From Paludibacteraceae bacterium (GTDB lineage: Bacteria; Bacteroidota; Bacteroidia; Bacteroidales; Paludibacteraceae), in the NCBI GenBank assembly GCA_023227695.1, contig JALNVE010000001.1:1-64000 (forward strand): a DNA stretch of 64,000 nucleotides, written 5' to 3'. The notes under the pieces were generated by a model. That model made no database searches. It saw only the letters and a list, made by a program, of their open reading frames with translations, and was not told the DNA's origin. Position 1 is the stretch's first letter, and every line of letters begins with the position of its first letter. The translations under genes and the position numbers were made by a program. Shown piece after piece: positions 30,597 through 39,406 of the stretch.

Positions 30597-31448
30597 TTAA
30601 GACATTAGTTTAAAGACGGATTCGCGTGTTTGAAAACCTGCGGCTGCGCTGTGGCCTCCGCCTCCGTAGAAACGGTGGCAGAATTCCGCGCAATCGTTAG
30701 TGAGGCTATAGACGCCGTATATCCAGCATTGGGGGGTAAATTTAAAGCTTATGCAGAAGTCATAATCTTTAAGTTGTTCGCCGAAAACCATACTTCCTTT
30801 TTCCTGAGAATTAACAGCCAAGACGCGATATCCGAAGAGTTCTGTTTCGAATCCTTGGGTTTTGAGTATTTCCTTATTTTGAATCAAGTTTCTTTTATAT
30901 GCCACCCACCCCATATCCGCATATTTCAGGAGTTCGTCTTCGTCGGATAAAGATACCCAATATTCCCATTCTTGACTTTCCGGAGGAAGTTCTCGACTTT
31001 GCAGATAGTATTCCAACCCTATGATTTCTTTTCTATCTCCATGTTTCCAACAATCGAACAATCCTATTCTTTCCACGGTTTTGGGCAAAGGGGTTGACGG
31101 ATACAGATATTTGAAAGTCAGCATGCAAGCGCTTTCTTCTTTTGTACGCAATCCCTGCAAATTCAAATCCTGAAACAGTTGGATAGACTTTTGATGATGG
31201 TCTATCCATGTAAAGGAAGAGGAATTGTCTTTTATTTTTTTCATTACCCCTTCTTTTTCGAAACAAAAGTCAAGGAGAAAAACAGGGTTACCGTTAATTT
31301 CATCAAGTCTGTCATACGGTTCGCTTCCGTAGTCGCAGGGTAAAAGGAGATATTTTCTATTTTGTTTATCAAGCCAATTCCTTAAAAGGAAAGCGCTTAA
31401 ACATCCGTCATGGTCTGATTTGTGATAAAAGATATAAGTTGTATTCAT
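30597..31448 (-). CDS. DHH-family phosphoesterase (283 aa)
   Basis: Motifs HKSDHDG (residues 9-15), VFLLDFCF, TWIDHHQKS (the DHH signature) and C-terminal YGGGGHSAAAGF (DHHA1 substrate-binding loop) define an NrnA/RecJ-type enzyme. Family members degrade short oligonucleotides, pAp or cyclic dinucleotide products. Length fits NrnA. Degrading signalling nucleotides of CBASS-type defence is possible but not shown. Confidence 0.85.
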   Translation of the reverse strand: MNTTYIFYHKSDHDGCLSAFLLRNWLDKQNRKYLLLPCDYGSEPYDRLDEINGNPVFLLDFCFEKEGVMKKIKDNSSSFTWIDHHQKSIQLFQDLNLQGLRTKEESACMLTFKYLYPSTPLPKTVERIGLFDCWKHGDRKEIIGLEYYLQSRELPPESQEWEYWVSLSDEDELLKYADMGWVAYKRNLIQNKEILKTQGFETELFGYRVLAVNSQEKGSMVFGEQLKDYDFCISFKFTPQCWIYGVYSLTNDCAEFCHRFYGGGGHSAAAGFQTRESVFKLMS

Positions 31449-31471
31449 TTTATTCCTTGTATTCCTTGTAT

Positions 31472-32143
31472 TTACGCTCTTTTTATTTTTGATTCGTTTA
31501 CCATTTTATCGATAACATTACGTGTTTTGATATTTTTAGAAACAAGACGAGAATAAAGGTCTGACGGTTTGGTGATGAGATGGTCGCAAATTCCGTATTT
31601 AATGACTTCTTCCGGGGACATATAAGCGTCCCTGGACATCAATCTTGAGAGTTCGTTTTTCTTTATTTTTGAATGTTTCAAAATGATTTTTTCGAACCTT
31701 TTCATTAGATTCTGTACCATTTGGACATGGTTTTCCATTTCTGAAATTTTACCGATGGTTCCGGAACTTATCTGATGCATCATGACGTTTGAATTTTCGG
31801 TGATAAAGCGTTTACCTTTGGTTCCGGACATCAGGAGCATTTGACCGCAAGACATCGCTCGGCCAAGGCATACGGTAGCGACATCGCAATGGATAAGCTT
31901 GGTGATGGAATCATAAATGGCGAAAAAAGAGTAGACATCTCCACCGTTGCTGTCGATAAGCAATGTTATGTCGTCGTGAATGCTTTCGGCATCCATAATT
32001 AAAAGCCTTTCGATACAAGATCTTGCGCTTGTCTGATTGAATTCTGTGTTGAAATAGATAATTCTGGATCTTGTTAAATAATCTGATTGGGGCAAAACGA
32101 ACTGAGGCATAATGATTTCTTCTTCCTCTTCTTCTTTAGGCAT
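31472..32143 (-). CDS. ClpP-like serine protease (223 aa)
   Basis: GRAMSCGQMLL carries the nucleophile Ser98, NVMMHQ the His123 and SRDAYMSPEEVIKYG the Asp172, matching ClpP spacing. The N-terminus is an acidic extension (MPKEEEEEE). Phage ClpP-like enzymes usually serve as head-maturation or scaffold proteases, or act with host unfoldases. No portal or capsid gene adjoins it here. Its ATG overlaps the upstream stop. Confidence 0.85.
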   Translation of the reverse strand: MPKEEEEEEIIMPQFVLPQSDYLTRSRIIYFNTEFNQTSARSCIERLLIMDAESIHDDITLLIDSNGGDVYSFFAIYDSITKLIHCDVATVCLGRAMSCGQMLLMSGTKGKRFITENSNVMMHQISSGTIGKISEMENHVQMVQNLMKRFEKIILKHSKIKKNELSRLMSRDAYMSPEEVIKYGICDHLITKPSDLYSRLVSKNIKTRNVIDKMVNESKIKRA

Positions 32144-32690
32144 GGGTGATTCCTTTCATAAAATAAGGTTTGACGACGGAGTCTATTATATCCTGTAATA
32201 GGAACGGGCAATAATCATTTCGTTCCACAGACACGTTAAACTGATTAGGAAACAAAGATTTCTTTTCGTGTATATGCCCGTGGATATTAAACCAATCAGT
32301 ATCCGGGTTTTGAATCGGTTTATGGGTGAAGATGATTTTTATATCGGGCAGGATAATTTCTTTTTTTTCTATTCTTTCGAATCCGAGTCTGTAAAGTCTT
32401 TCTTTGGTAAGTTTGGAATGACAATCATGATTCCCCAATATCAGGGAAATTCTTCCGTTTAAGCGTTTGAAAACGGCTTGCAACTGATCGTAATAACGAC
32501 ATAGGGCGAAGTCTCCGACATGTATAACTTCATCGTTTTCCCCGACATGCTGATTCCAACAAGATATCATATATTCGTTCATTTCTTCAGAATCAAAGAA
32601 CCTTTCTTTCCTGTTTTTCGGGTGTCTGTCACAAAGGGCAATTATTCTTTCATGGTAGAAATGAGTATCTCCTATCACATGTCTCTTCAT
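32136..32690 (-). CDS. Calcineurin-like metallophosphoesterase (184 aa)
   Basis: All motifs are present: IGDTHF, HVGDFAL, LILGNHDC, FTHKP and NIHGHIH. The compact size is that of the phage/YfcE-like single-domain group. It hydrolyses phosphodiester or phosphomonoester bonds; substrate unknown. Confidence 0.85.
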   Translation of the reverse strand: MKRHVIGDTHFYHERIIALCDRHPKNRKERFFDSEEMNEYMISCWNQHVGENDEVIHVGDFALCRYYDQLQAVFKRLNGRISLILGNHDCHSKLTKERLYRLGFERIEKKEIILPDIKIIFTHKPIQNPDTDWFNIHGHIHEKKSLFPNQFNVSVERNDYCPFLLQDIIDSVVKPYFMKGITHA

Positions 32691-32691
32691 G

Positions 32692-33033
32692 TTAACCCCC
32701 TACCGATATTTTTTTAAAAAACAGTTTGGAGAAAATCACGATATAGTAAGAAATTATAAAGATATTCGTAACGGTTCTATATTGTGGATTTACAAACGCT
32801 ATTAGCGAGATTGACGGTATAGCATCAAGAAGAAACATCGCCATGTCTGAGAACCGCATTTTTATGTTTCTGAGGCAAGCCATCCTCATTAGCATCCCTA
32901 ACCAGCAATATAAGAGCATAGGTATAAAAAAGAACCCAGAAACCTTATTCCCCGACTTAAGAAATGAGAACATTAACAGGACGAATATAGATCGTGTCAG
33001 AAACCAATATATGATATCTTTCACTTCCTTCAT
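32692..33033 (-). CDS. Integral membrane protein (113 aa)
   Basis: Three to four hydrophobic segments (about residues 8-25, 32-52, 66-80 and 90-107), short basic loops. Starts in a 4-bp overlap with the upstream gene. Phage membrane proteins of this size include holins and exclusion proteins; nothing here decides between them. Confidence 0.6.
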   Translation of the reverse strand: MKEVKDIIYWFLTRSIFVLLMFSFLKSGNKVSGFFFIPMLLYCWLGMLMRMACLRNIKMRFSDMAMFLLDAIPSISLIAFVNPQYRTVTNIFIISYYIVIFSKLFFKKISVGG

Positions 33034-33530
33034 AATCCGTTTTCTTTCAGGATTCCATATAGACGATTAATTAGGGAATAAACTTCTCCCTTCTTATCGG
33101 CCAAAGAATTCATCACTTCAAGCACCCTGTCGCTTTCTTTGGCTTTTTTTCTGAGGATAAAGTTTGACGAGAAGTCTGCGTTCCTAAACAAGATTCTAGA
33201 CAATTCCTTAATTCGATTGACATTTGTAGGGCTTGCTTTGAGGATAAGTCCGTTTACGATTGCTTTGAATTCGGGAGTGATTCTTATCAACACTCTATCT
33301 TTCGACGTTTTACAAGACACTAAATTATTTCCAAGGTCTTTGATAACTGCAAGGATTTCCGTTGCGCTGATTTCATCAGGTGAAATGATCTTGTTGTATT
33401 TTGATTTTAACACTTCTGATTTCATCAAGTCGGCCATTTTTTCCAGATTTCTGAAAGCGATGTTTTCAGGAAGGAAAAAGAAAAGCATTGTCAACACATT
33501 GTGCAGGTTAAGATTCTTTTTAGTATTCAT
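33030..33530 (-). CDS. Unknown helical protein (166 aa)
   Basis: Basic, helical, with two long charged helices. It overlaps both neighbours. No family recognised. Confidence 0.55.
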   Translation of the reverse strand: MNTKKNLNLHNVLTMLFFFLPENIAFRNLEKMADLMKSEVLKSKYNKIISPDEISATEILAVIKDLGNNLVSCKTSKDRVLIRITPEFKAIVNGLILKASPTNVNRIKELSRILFRNADFSSNFILRKKAKESDRVLEVMNSLADKKGEVYSLINRLYGILKENGL

Positions 33531-33861
33531 ATCCGTTTTCTTGATTTAAGTCGTCATATCGACTATATTGTTTGTCTTCAAAACCATCTTCTTCGTTAAA
33601 GTCTTCAAAATCTTCAAAATCATCTTTCGTCACGATTTCATTCGACAATGCCGTTTCTTTAAGAACTTCCTTATCATAAACGAAATTAGGAAGAAAGGTA
33701 TCCGCGACGAAAATCTTTGCGGATTCTATAATGATTTCTGTTTCTTCATCCGTTAATTCTCTCCCGAGCATTTCGGTCATCAACTTAAATAAGTCCTGTC
33801 CGATTACTTTTTTGATTCTTGTCTGTGCTTGTTCTTCTTTTATATTCTTGCGTTTTGCCAT
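33520..33861 (-). CDS. Unknown protein with acidic tail (113 aa)
   Basis: A basic N-terminus, helical middle (LTDEETEIIIESAKIF) and a strongly acidic, aromatic tail with DFEDFEDFNEED. Such tails can mimic DNA or bind basic partners. No family recognised. Confidence 0.55.
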   Translation of the reverse strand: MAKRKNIKEEQAQTRIKKVIGQDLFKLMTEMLGRELTDEETEIIIESAKIFVADTFLPNFVYDKEVLKETALSNEIVTKDDFEDFEDFNEEDGFEDKQYSRYDDLNQENGYEY

Positions 33862-33886
33862 TATTTATAAGTCCTTTATAGATGTT

Positions 33887-34615
33887 CTATGCTGTCGGGA
33901 AAGACCATCCGTCATGTTTGGCCTGTTCAAAATTGAAACCTTTATCAAAATGCATCAAAACAACTCGTTTTCTTTCTTCTGGATCGGTTATGATTTGACA
34001 AAGTTTTTTGTATGAAAGATGAATGTTATCAGGATAGTCAAGCCAACTGCAATCATGATAGATTTTCTTTACCTGATTTAAACGGAAAAGAGAAAGGATG
34101 TTTGTGTTAAATCCTTTAGAATCCCCGCTGTAATAAAAACAATCTCCTAAGCTGTCGGCAAACAAAAAACCAAAAGATTCCAGTTTTTCCGCATGACTTT
34201 CTTTTATGGGGAAAACAGAAATATTCACGAGTCCAGAAGGGCTGAGCATATCTGTTTGAAAGACTTTCTTTTTACAAGCTTCCAACACGTTCTTCTCATA
34301 TATCTCATCTAGCGTCCCCTGAAGGTCAAGAATTTGAAAAACAGCCTTCGGGGCATAGACCTTCGGATGAACTTTCAAGACATAAAAGCAATAAAAAAGG
34401 AGACTTGAAAGACTTCCGCAATGATCACTGTGGCTATGTGAGACAAAAATGTTGATATTCTTGAATCCGTTCAAAAGGTCTCCGACCTGAATTTGGTGAA
34501 AAACGGATTCTCCGCAATCCAACAGAAATGCGGAATTACCAACGGGAAGACATGCTGACGTGTTCCCCAGTGTCGTGTTGAAACAACTTCCTGCTCCTAA
34601 AAATTTCAAGTCCAT
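33887..34615 (-). CDS. Metallo-beta-lactamase-fold hydrolase, RNase Z-like (242 aa)
   Basis: The metal motif is SHSHSDHCGSL (HxHxDH at residues 60-65), with a GAGSCFNTTLGNTSACLPV start as in RNase Z and its phage relatives, YYSGDSKGF (Asp ligand) and a late HFDKGF His. RNase Z proper cuts tRNA 3' trailers, which would fit a phage with its own tRNAs. Other family members destroy cyclic nucleotides. The substrate stays open. Confidence 0.75.
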   Translation of the reverse strand: MDLKFLGAGSCFNTTLGNTSACLPVGNSAFLLDCGESVFHQIQVGDLLNGFKNINIFVSHSHSDHCGSLSSLLFYCFYVLKVHPKVYAPKAVFQILDLQGTLDEIYEKNVLEACKKKVFQTDMLSPSGLVNISVFPIKESHAEKLESFGFLFADSLGDCFYYSGDSKGFNTNILSLFRLNQVKKIYHDCSWLDYPDNIHLSYKKLCQIITDPEERKRVVLMHFDKGFNFEQAKHDGWSFPTA

Positions 34616-34619
34616 ATTT

Positions 34620-34892
34620 TTATGCCTTTACGAATACAAACGGGAAGTCTTTAAACAAAGCCGTTTTGATTTCCTCAACCGTCGTATCAGAAAATGTTGC
34701 TGTAATGGGATTCTTCATAACAACGTCTTGGCTTTCAAAACGGATAAAGACATTTGGCTTAAACATTGAAGAAATGTTCTGTTTCATTTGTTCTACCTGT
34801 TGGAAAGCCAATTGGTTGTTTTCATTCAGGACAAAGTTAAAATCCACGGAGATGTCTCCGTTATCCAGCTTCTTGATTGTCATCGAATTCAT
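34620..34892 (-). CDS. Unknown small protein (90 aa)
   Basis: Alternating beta and helix, with KNPITATFSDTTVEEI. Five bases from the MBL gene. No family recognised. Confidence 0.55.
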   Translation of the reverse strand: MNSMTIKKLDNGDISVDFNFVLNENNQLAFQQVEQMKQNISSMFKPNVFIRFESQDVVMKNPITATFSDTTVEEIKTALFKDFPFVFVKA

Positions 34893-34915
34893 AGCAATTT
34901 ATTCCCTTTCCGTCT

Positions 34916-35152
34916 TTACTTTTTAAACCTTGCGTTGTGTTCGTCAAGTCTGCGTTTACAGATTTCATCAAACCGTTCAAAGGCACTTTCAATTGTCTGA
35001 ATTTCGAGTGGAAACCCGAATTCCCAATCCCATTCGCGCATATCTTGCGTCTTGACCTTTTGTTTCCCTGTAAACAGGGTTGCTTCTTGAAATTTTCGAG
35101 AAGTTATTGTTCTTCCTTCTTCATCAACATAGGTGTGTAGTTCGCTATACAT
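34916..35152 (-). CDS. Unknown small protein (78 aa)
   Basis: AGAAAGGGAAATC precedes the ATG. Charged with a basic helical end. No family recognised. Confidence 0.55.
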   Translation of the reverse strand: MYSELHTYVDEEGRTITSRKFQEATLFTGKQKVKTQDMREWDWEFGFPLEIQTIESAFERFDEICKRRLDEHNARFKK

Positions 35153-35167
35153 GATTTCCCTTTCTTT

Positions 35168-35743
35168 TTAAAAGAATTTTGCGATTTCCCTGTCTTCTTG
35201 TTTCCAAATCTGCTGACGCATTTTAATAGATTTGGCACGCAATTCCTGCGCATCTGGTTTGTGCGGAAGACCGCGCAACTTCATACCGGATTCATGAAGG
35301 TGCTTGTCGCCCTTCTTGTGATTACAGGCGTGGCAAGACAAGACGATGTTGTCCCAATCGGTTTTACCGCCTCTGCTACGCGGATGTACGTGGTCATAAG
35401 TGAAGCTTCCCTTGCCCCAATTGAGTTTGCATCCGCAATACATACAACAACCTTCATCACGGACAAAGATATTGTATCTGCTGATTCTTGGATCTTCTGG
35501 GATGGGACGCATACCGATTCCCGCATAAAACATCAGGACGATAAATTCCGGCTTTGGGATTTGACCGGTTCCGAATCTTACGGTTTTGGTAGAGACTCCG
35601 TTTTTTATCCAATCGTTATATTCAAAAAGTTCACCTGTTTCTTTATTCAAGAACATGGCACGGCCATTCAAAACCTTTTTAATGGCTTTTGAAACGGTGA
35701 TTTTTTTAATAACTTGCCAATTTTTATTCAACATATATGGCAT
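35168..35743 (-). CDS. HNH endonuclease (191 aa)
   Basis: The core reads CMYCGCKLNWGKG, TYDHVHPRSRGG, NIVLSCHACNHKKGD, the CxxC-DH-N-CxxC form of HNH nucleases close to the McrA/HNH_5 group. A preceding domain of 100 residues and a basic tail flank it. The start at ATG 35743 follows AGAAAGGC. A near-consensus promoter sits just upstream. It may be a housekeeping phage nuclease or a mobile one. Confidence 0.8.
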   Translation of the reverse strand: MPYMLNKNWQVIKKITVSKAIKKVLNGRAMFLNKETGELFEYNDWIKNGVSTKTVRFGTGQIPKPEFIVLMFYAGIGMRPIPEDPRISRYNIFVRDEGCCMYCGCKLNWGKGSFTYDHVHPRSRGGKTDWDNIVLSCHACNHKKGDKHLHESGMKLRGLPHKPDAQELRAKSIKMRQQIWKQEDREIAKFF

Positions 35744-35771
35744 GATCTGATAAGCCTTTCTTTTCTCAAAC

Positions 35772-35800
35772 AATATACACTATTTTCTGATCTTTGTCAA
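35772..35800 (-). promoter_or_regulatory. Sigma70-type promoter
   Basis: TTGACA, 17-bp spacer, TATATT, overlapping the end of the DUF559 gene. It is the right-most strong TTGACA promoter that I see in the window. Confidence 0.75.
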
Positions 35801-36172
35801 TTCACAATAGATAATTGATAGGACGACTTTCATATTGTTTCGGATTGCCGCGATATCAAATCTGAGGGTGCGTATTCCCTTGCTCCAAAGTACGGCATCC
35901 CTATGTTTGTCATATTCTTTCCTCGCCAAATGATAAGGCCCATCAACTTCTATCGCGATTCCGCGATACGGAGATCCTTCTTTATTCGCGGCGACATAAA
36001 AATCAAGAATATATCCATAACTAAGGCTTTGTCTGTAAATCGGCACATTAGGGAAAGTATGATCCAATGCTTTCCCTAGATCCATTTCAGGATGTGTCTG
36101 ATTACGTCGAAGATACTTCGCGAATGCTTTTTTTTGAGGAGAAGCTTTATTTCTCATACCTCTATTCTTCAT
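35780..36172 (-). CDS. DUF559/Vsr-like endonuclease (130 aa)
   Basis: GYILDFYVAAN, then IAIEVDGPYH, HRDAVLWSKGIRTLRF: the D, E-x-D-G, RD and LxxxGIxxLRF pattern of the DUF559 branch of the PD-(D/E)XK/Vsr fold. It probably nicks or cuts DNA. It overlaps the upstream gene by 11 bp. Confidence 0.75.
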   Translation of the reverse strand: MKNRGMRNKASPQKKAFAKYLRRNQTHPEMDLGKALDHTFPNVPIYRQSLSYGYILDFYVAANKEGSPYRGIAIEVDGPYHLARKEYDKHRDAVLWSKGIRTLRFDIAAIRNNMKVVLSIIYCELTKIRK

Positions 36173-36464
36173 ATCCAGCCACCTTTAGTCTTTCTTTAAG
36201 AACTTTATTTTCATTTTTAAGCTTTTCATTTTCAACCAACACTTCCGTAAGTTTCGGAGCGACTTCAAAACTCATATTCGGCCATCCAAGAAACTTACGG
36301 AATCTTCCAGCGACCAAAGCCGCTTGCACGCATGAATCGGGATTGTCACCATTCGAGATGATATATTGACCTTGTTCTGATTTTGCCCACATAACGATAT
36401 GTGTAAGGTTGAATTTCTTCCTGATCGGAGCGAGACACGCAGGCGAAATCTTTTTTAAAAGCAT
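36162..36464 (-). CDS. Unknown protein with C-terminal coiled coil (100 aa)
   Basis: A basic N-terminal half is followed by a clear heptad coil (LVENEKLKNENKVLKERL). It overlaps the DUF559 gene and might be its partner. AAGGAAGGAG lies well placed before the ATG. Confidence 0.55.
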   Translation of the reverse strand: MLLKKISPACLAPIRKKFNLTHIVMWAKSEQGQYIISNGDNPDSCVQAALVAGRFRKFLGWPNMSFEVAPKLTEVLVENEKLKNENKVLKERLKVAGYEE

Positions 36465-36521
36465 TCTTTAGAAACTCCTTCCTTTACTGTATTCTTATAA
36501 ATAGGAAGGCAGTATAAAAAA

Positions 36522-39380
36522 TTATGCCCTTCTTGACGTTTCTGCGGATTCGGAAATTTCTTTATATGTTTTATGGAAGATTTCTTTGTCGCAGATGTAG
36601 TTTTCTCCTTCTATTCCGTGGATGAGAAAATCACCGGGTTTACCTTGGGCATAATCACCTTCAAGGCTCTTAACCCGAAAAGGTTCATCTACTTTCATTC
36701 CTTCAACAATAACAGGAAGTTTCTGGATCGGCTTAAGTCCGTCTGGGGATTCATAGGTATTGAAGACGATATCAGAAATACGCATAAAACGTTCCTGTAT
36801 GCTTGATTTTTTCGTTTCGGGAGAAAGAACCGCGATTCCATTAACAAGTTTGACGAAGTCTTCCGGATTGATTTCGTTCATGGATGTTTTAAGACCGTCA
36901 CTTCTTTCAGGGTCTGATGTTGACAGGTGATTTAAAAAGTCCGACTTAAGTTCTGTCGCTGATTTTTTCCCGAGCCAGTTTTTAAGACCTTCAGAATATA
37001 TTTCATTCTTTTCTTCATCAGAAGCTTTATGTAAAAGGTATCTTTTATATCCAAGTATATATTTAAGCCTATCATCCCCTTCTTTTATATTGTAATGGTT
37101 AAGGACTTCCCTGACTTTTGAAGCATCAGGATTTAATGATTTGCTAAGTCTTTTACCGGAATTCATATCCGTATCTTTTTCGAATTCAGAATCATAATCT
37201 TCCACACTGTCAACTCTGAATTTATCACCGACATAAGGATTTTTTCTCGCCCAGGCTTTTGCTTCTTCTTTCGTGTCGAATTCAAGACCGTGAGTCCCGT
37301 TTGCCGTCTTTGAAACAATCATGGGTTTGCCTGATTGTTCCGTATATCTCCAACCGGTGTTTCTGCTAGAAATGTCTGAAATTTCTTCTGAATCTACATC
37401 CTCTGCTATTTTCTTGTAATTCGGCATCGCTTCGAAGTTAAACGCCTTAGTCGTCTTCGGTGGAGCGGGAGCCTGATATTCCTTTATGGAATCTTCTACT
37501 TTTTTGAAAAGATCTGTTACTTCTGGCGGTGTTTTATCGTTGATTTCTCCTTTAAGGAGGCCGAGCGCTATTCTCCCTATAGCTTTTTTATATTGTGGAT
37601 AAAGTCTTACATTCCTTGAAGAAGAAATGTCTTCTAACATCCCCTGTAATGTTTTCTTAATGTCGTTGAAAACCGTCAAATCTTTCTGTACCGCCTTGTC
37701 TCCTATGGATTTCACGTTGTCTTCGATTTCTTCACCGTTAAAAGACGGAGTCGGTTCCGTCTTTTTTTCAGAAACCGTTTCTGGTTCTGTCTTTCGTTCG
37801 TCCAATATCGAATAATCAGGTTCTTCTTCTGTTTTAGGTAACTTTTCGCGAATATCTTTGAAAGGGTCTTCAATATTGATTGAAGGAAGTTCTTCCTTCG
37901 GAAGTTTATCTTTTTTATTCGCGAAGTAAAGTTCTGCAATTAATTCCTTCGGATGTTGTTTTGACATGCCATCAAGTTTCATCTTTCCGACTTCACTCAA
38001 CGGGTTATGAGGCACAAGATTGAAATTTCCTCCCTTTTCAACAATAAGATCAACACCGTTATACCGTGCCGCCGCCATATACTTAGGCAAATCATTTAGC
38101 GGTAATTTAAATCCTGAACCGTCTTTCGGAATAACCTTTTTCAAGCGGGTTGAATAGTCAAAAAGGTTTTCTTCATCCATTCCGAATTGTTTTTTATGGA
38201 TAGATGAAGACGCCTGTATTCCGTTTTCGGCGAAAGTTTCTTTAATGATGTCATTTACCGCCAAGGCATGTTTCGGATTGTCCGTCGTTACCGTTAACAT
38301 CCCCTTGTTCATCGCGATATCTTCCGCGTTCTTCCCGGTTTCCACGATTCCCTTAAACCCAAGTCCTACCAGTTTCTTCATTAAGCTGTTCATCGACTTG
38401 ACCATTTTATCAGAACTTGCTTCAGAAATAGGGATTGAAATGTCAGAAACAACGGAATCGGGGTTTTTTACATATCCGTCAATGATAAAAGAATTGCGGT
38501 TTTTGTTAGGATGATACTTGACAATATCCTTTATGCTCCAATTCAGTCTGGAAAAATTTTCTCCGTAGAGTTTATTGTCATACGCAAGCCTGTCAGCTTT
38601 TTCTTGCTCGCTTTGTGGTAGGTCTTTGAAGACTAAAGCCCGCATCGAAGGTTTACGACGAAAGGCTGAAATATAATCTTTTTCATTTGAAAGAGCTAAT
38701 GTATCAGAAAATTCAGTATCAGATTGTTTGGAAATGTCTTTTTTAGAAGATTTCGGGAGCATACCTTGAACAGTATTCGGCCTGATGTTCTTCTGAATAA
38801 TTGATCTTGTGTTTATATCAGAAACAACTTCTTCTAAAGCTCTATTTGCATGGTTATACAAATCATTAACAATTTTGGTCTGGTTTTCTTTTAAAGTCTT
38901 ATCCTGTACGGGTATAGATTCTATCTGTTTTGCCCTAACTGTAATAAACAGGGCCTGAAGGAATTTGATTTTTGATTCATGGCTTAGTTCGGGGAGTGTA
39001 GCCGGTAAACCTTTCGCCGCCTTTTCGATATAATCACGCAACAAGAGTTGCGTTTCTTCATCGATCTTTTTCTTTTCTCCATCATCTATTTTACCGTAAT
39101 ATTCTTCGACTGTTTTGGCCGCTTCTTTCGTCTTGTCTTCAACTTCTGTGCGAACATTTTCCTTTACATTATCACGTTTCGGTTTTGGAGATTCTTTTTG
39201 CTTTTGCGGTTTCTTGGTTTTAGACCATCCCTTATCTGTTTGCTTCCAGTTTGATCCTTCCGGTCGTTTTTTGTGTTCGGGGTCCCAGACGTAATCTAGT
39301 TCCTCTGTTTTCTTCATCTCGTTTGTAGAAGAAGGAATCTTCGGCACATTTTTATCTAAAGCATATCTTGGAACGTTCAT
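36522..39380 (-). CDS. Large unknown protein (952 aa), possibly virion-associated
   Basis: The longest unassigned protein. It opens MNVPRYALDKNVPKIP, then WDPEHKKRPEGSNWKQTDKGW and a Lys/Pro-rich linker, the kind of start seen in some phage structural or injected proteins. The rest is helical with charged linkers; residues near 700 hold a small domain (GWRYTEQSGKPMIV, EFDTKEEAKAWARKN). No catalytic motif recognised. The start was chosen at ATG 39380; no clear ribosome site is present, but a TTTTGATAT motif lies just upstream. Confidence 0.6.
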   Translation of the reverse strand: MNVPRYALDKNVPKIPSSTNEMKKTEELDYVWDPEHKKRPEGSNWKQTDKGWSKTKKPQKQKESPKPKRDNVKENVRTEVEDKTKEAAKTVEEYYGKIDDGEKKKIDEETQLLLRDYIEKAAKGLPATLPELSHESKIKFLQALFITVRAKQIESIPVQDKTLKENQTKIVNDLYNHANRALEEVVSDINTRSIIQKNIRPNTVQGMLPKSSKKDISKQSDTEFSDTLALSNEKDYISAFRRKPSMRALVFKDLPQSEQEKADRLAYDNKLYGENFSRLNWSIKDIVKYHPNKNRNSFIIDGYVKNPDSVVSDISIPISEASSDKMVKSMNSLMKKLVGLGFKGIVETGKNAEDIAMNKGMLTVTTDNPKHALAVNDIIKETFAENGIQASSSIHKKQFGMDEENLFDYSTRLKKVIPKDGSGFKLPLNDLPKYMAAARYNGVDLIVEKGGNFNLVPHNPLSEVGKMKLDGMSKQHPKELIAELYFANKKDKLPKEELPSINIEDPFKDIREKLPKTEEEPDYSILDERKTEPETVSEKKTEPTPSFNGEEIEDNVKSIGDKAVQKDLTVFNDIKKTLQGMLEDISSSRNVRLYPQYKKAIGRIALGLLKGEINDKTPPEVTDLFKKVEDSIKEYQAPAPPKTTKAFNFEAMPNYKKIAEDVDSEEISDISSRNTGWRYTEQSGKPMIVSKTANGTHGLEFDTKEEAKAWARKNPYVGDKFRVDSVEDYDSEFEKDTDMNSGKRLSKSLNPDASKVREVLNHYNIKEGDDRLKYILGYKRYLLHKASDEEKNEIYSEGLKNWLGKKSATELKSDFLNHLSTSDPERSDGLKTSMNEINPEDFVKLVNGIAVLSPETKKSSIQERFMRISDIVFNTYESPDGLKPIQKLPVIVEGMKVDEPFRVKSLEGDYAQGKPGDFLIHGIEGENYICDKEIFHKTYKEISESAETSRRA

Positions 39381-39406
39381 ATTTATTGGCTTGAATATCA
39401 AAAAAA

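Noticed and set aside
35168..35743. Fourth case of an endonuclease with a duplicated gene start
   Set aside because: No partial copy of the downstream or upstream gene could be seen around this HNH gene.
36573..39254. Several plus-strand frames of 60-90 codons opposite the 952-residue gene
   Set aside because: They are antisense shadows without ribosome sites; the minus-strand frame is continuous.
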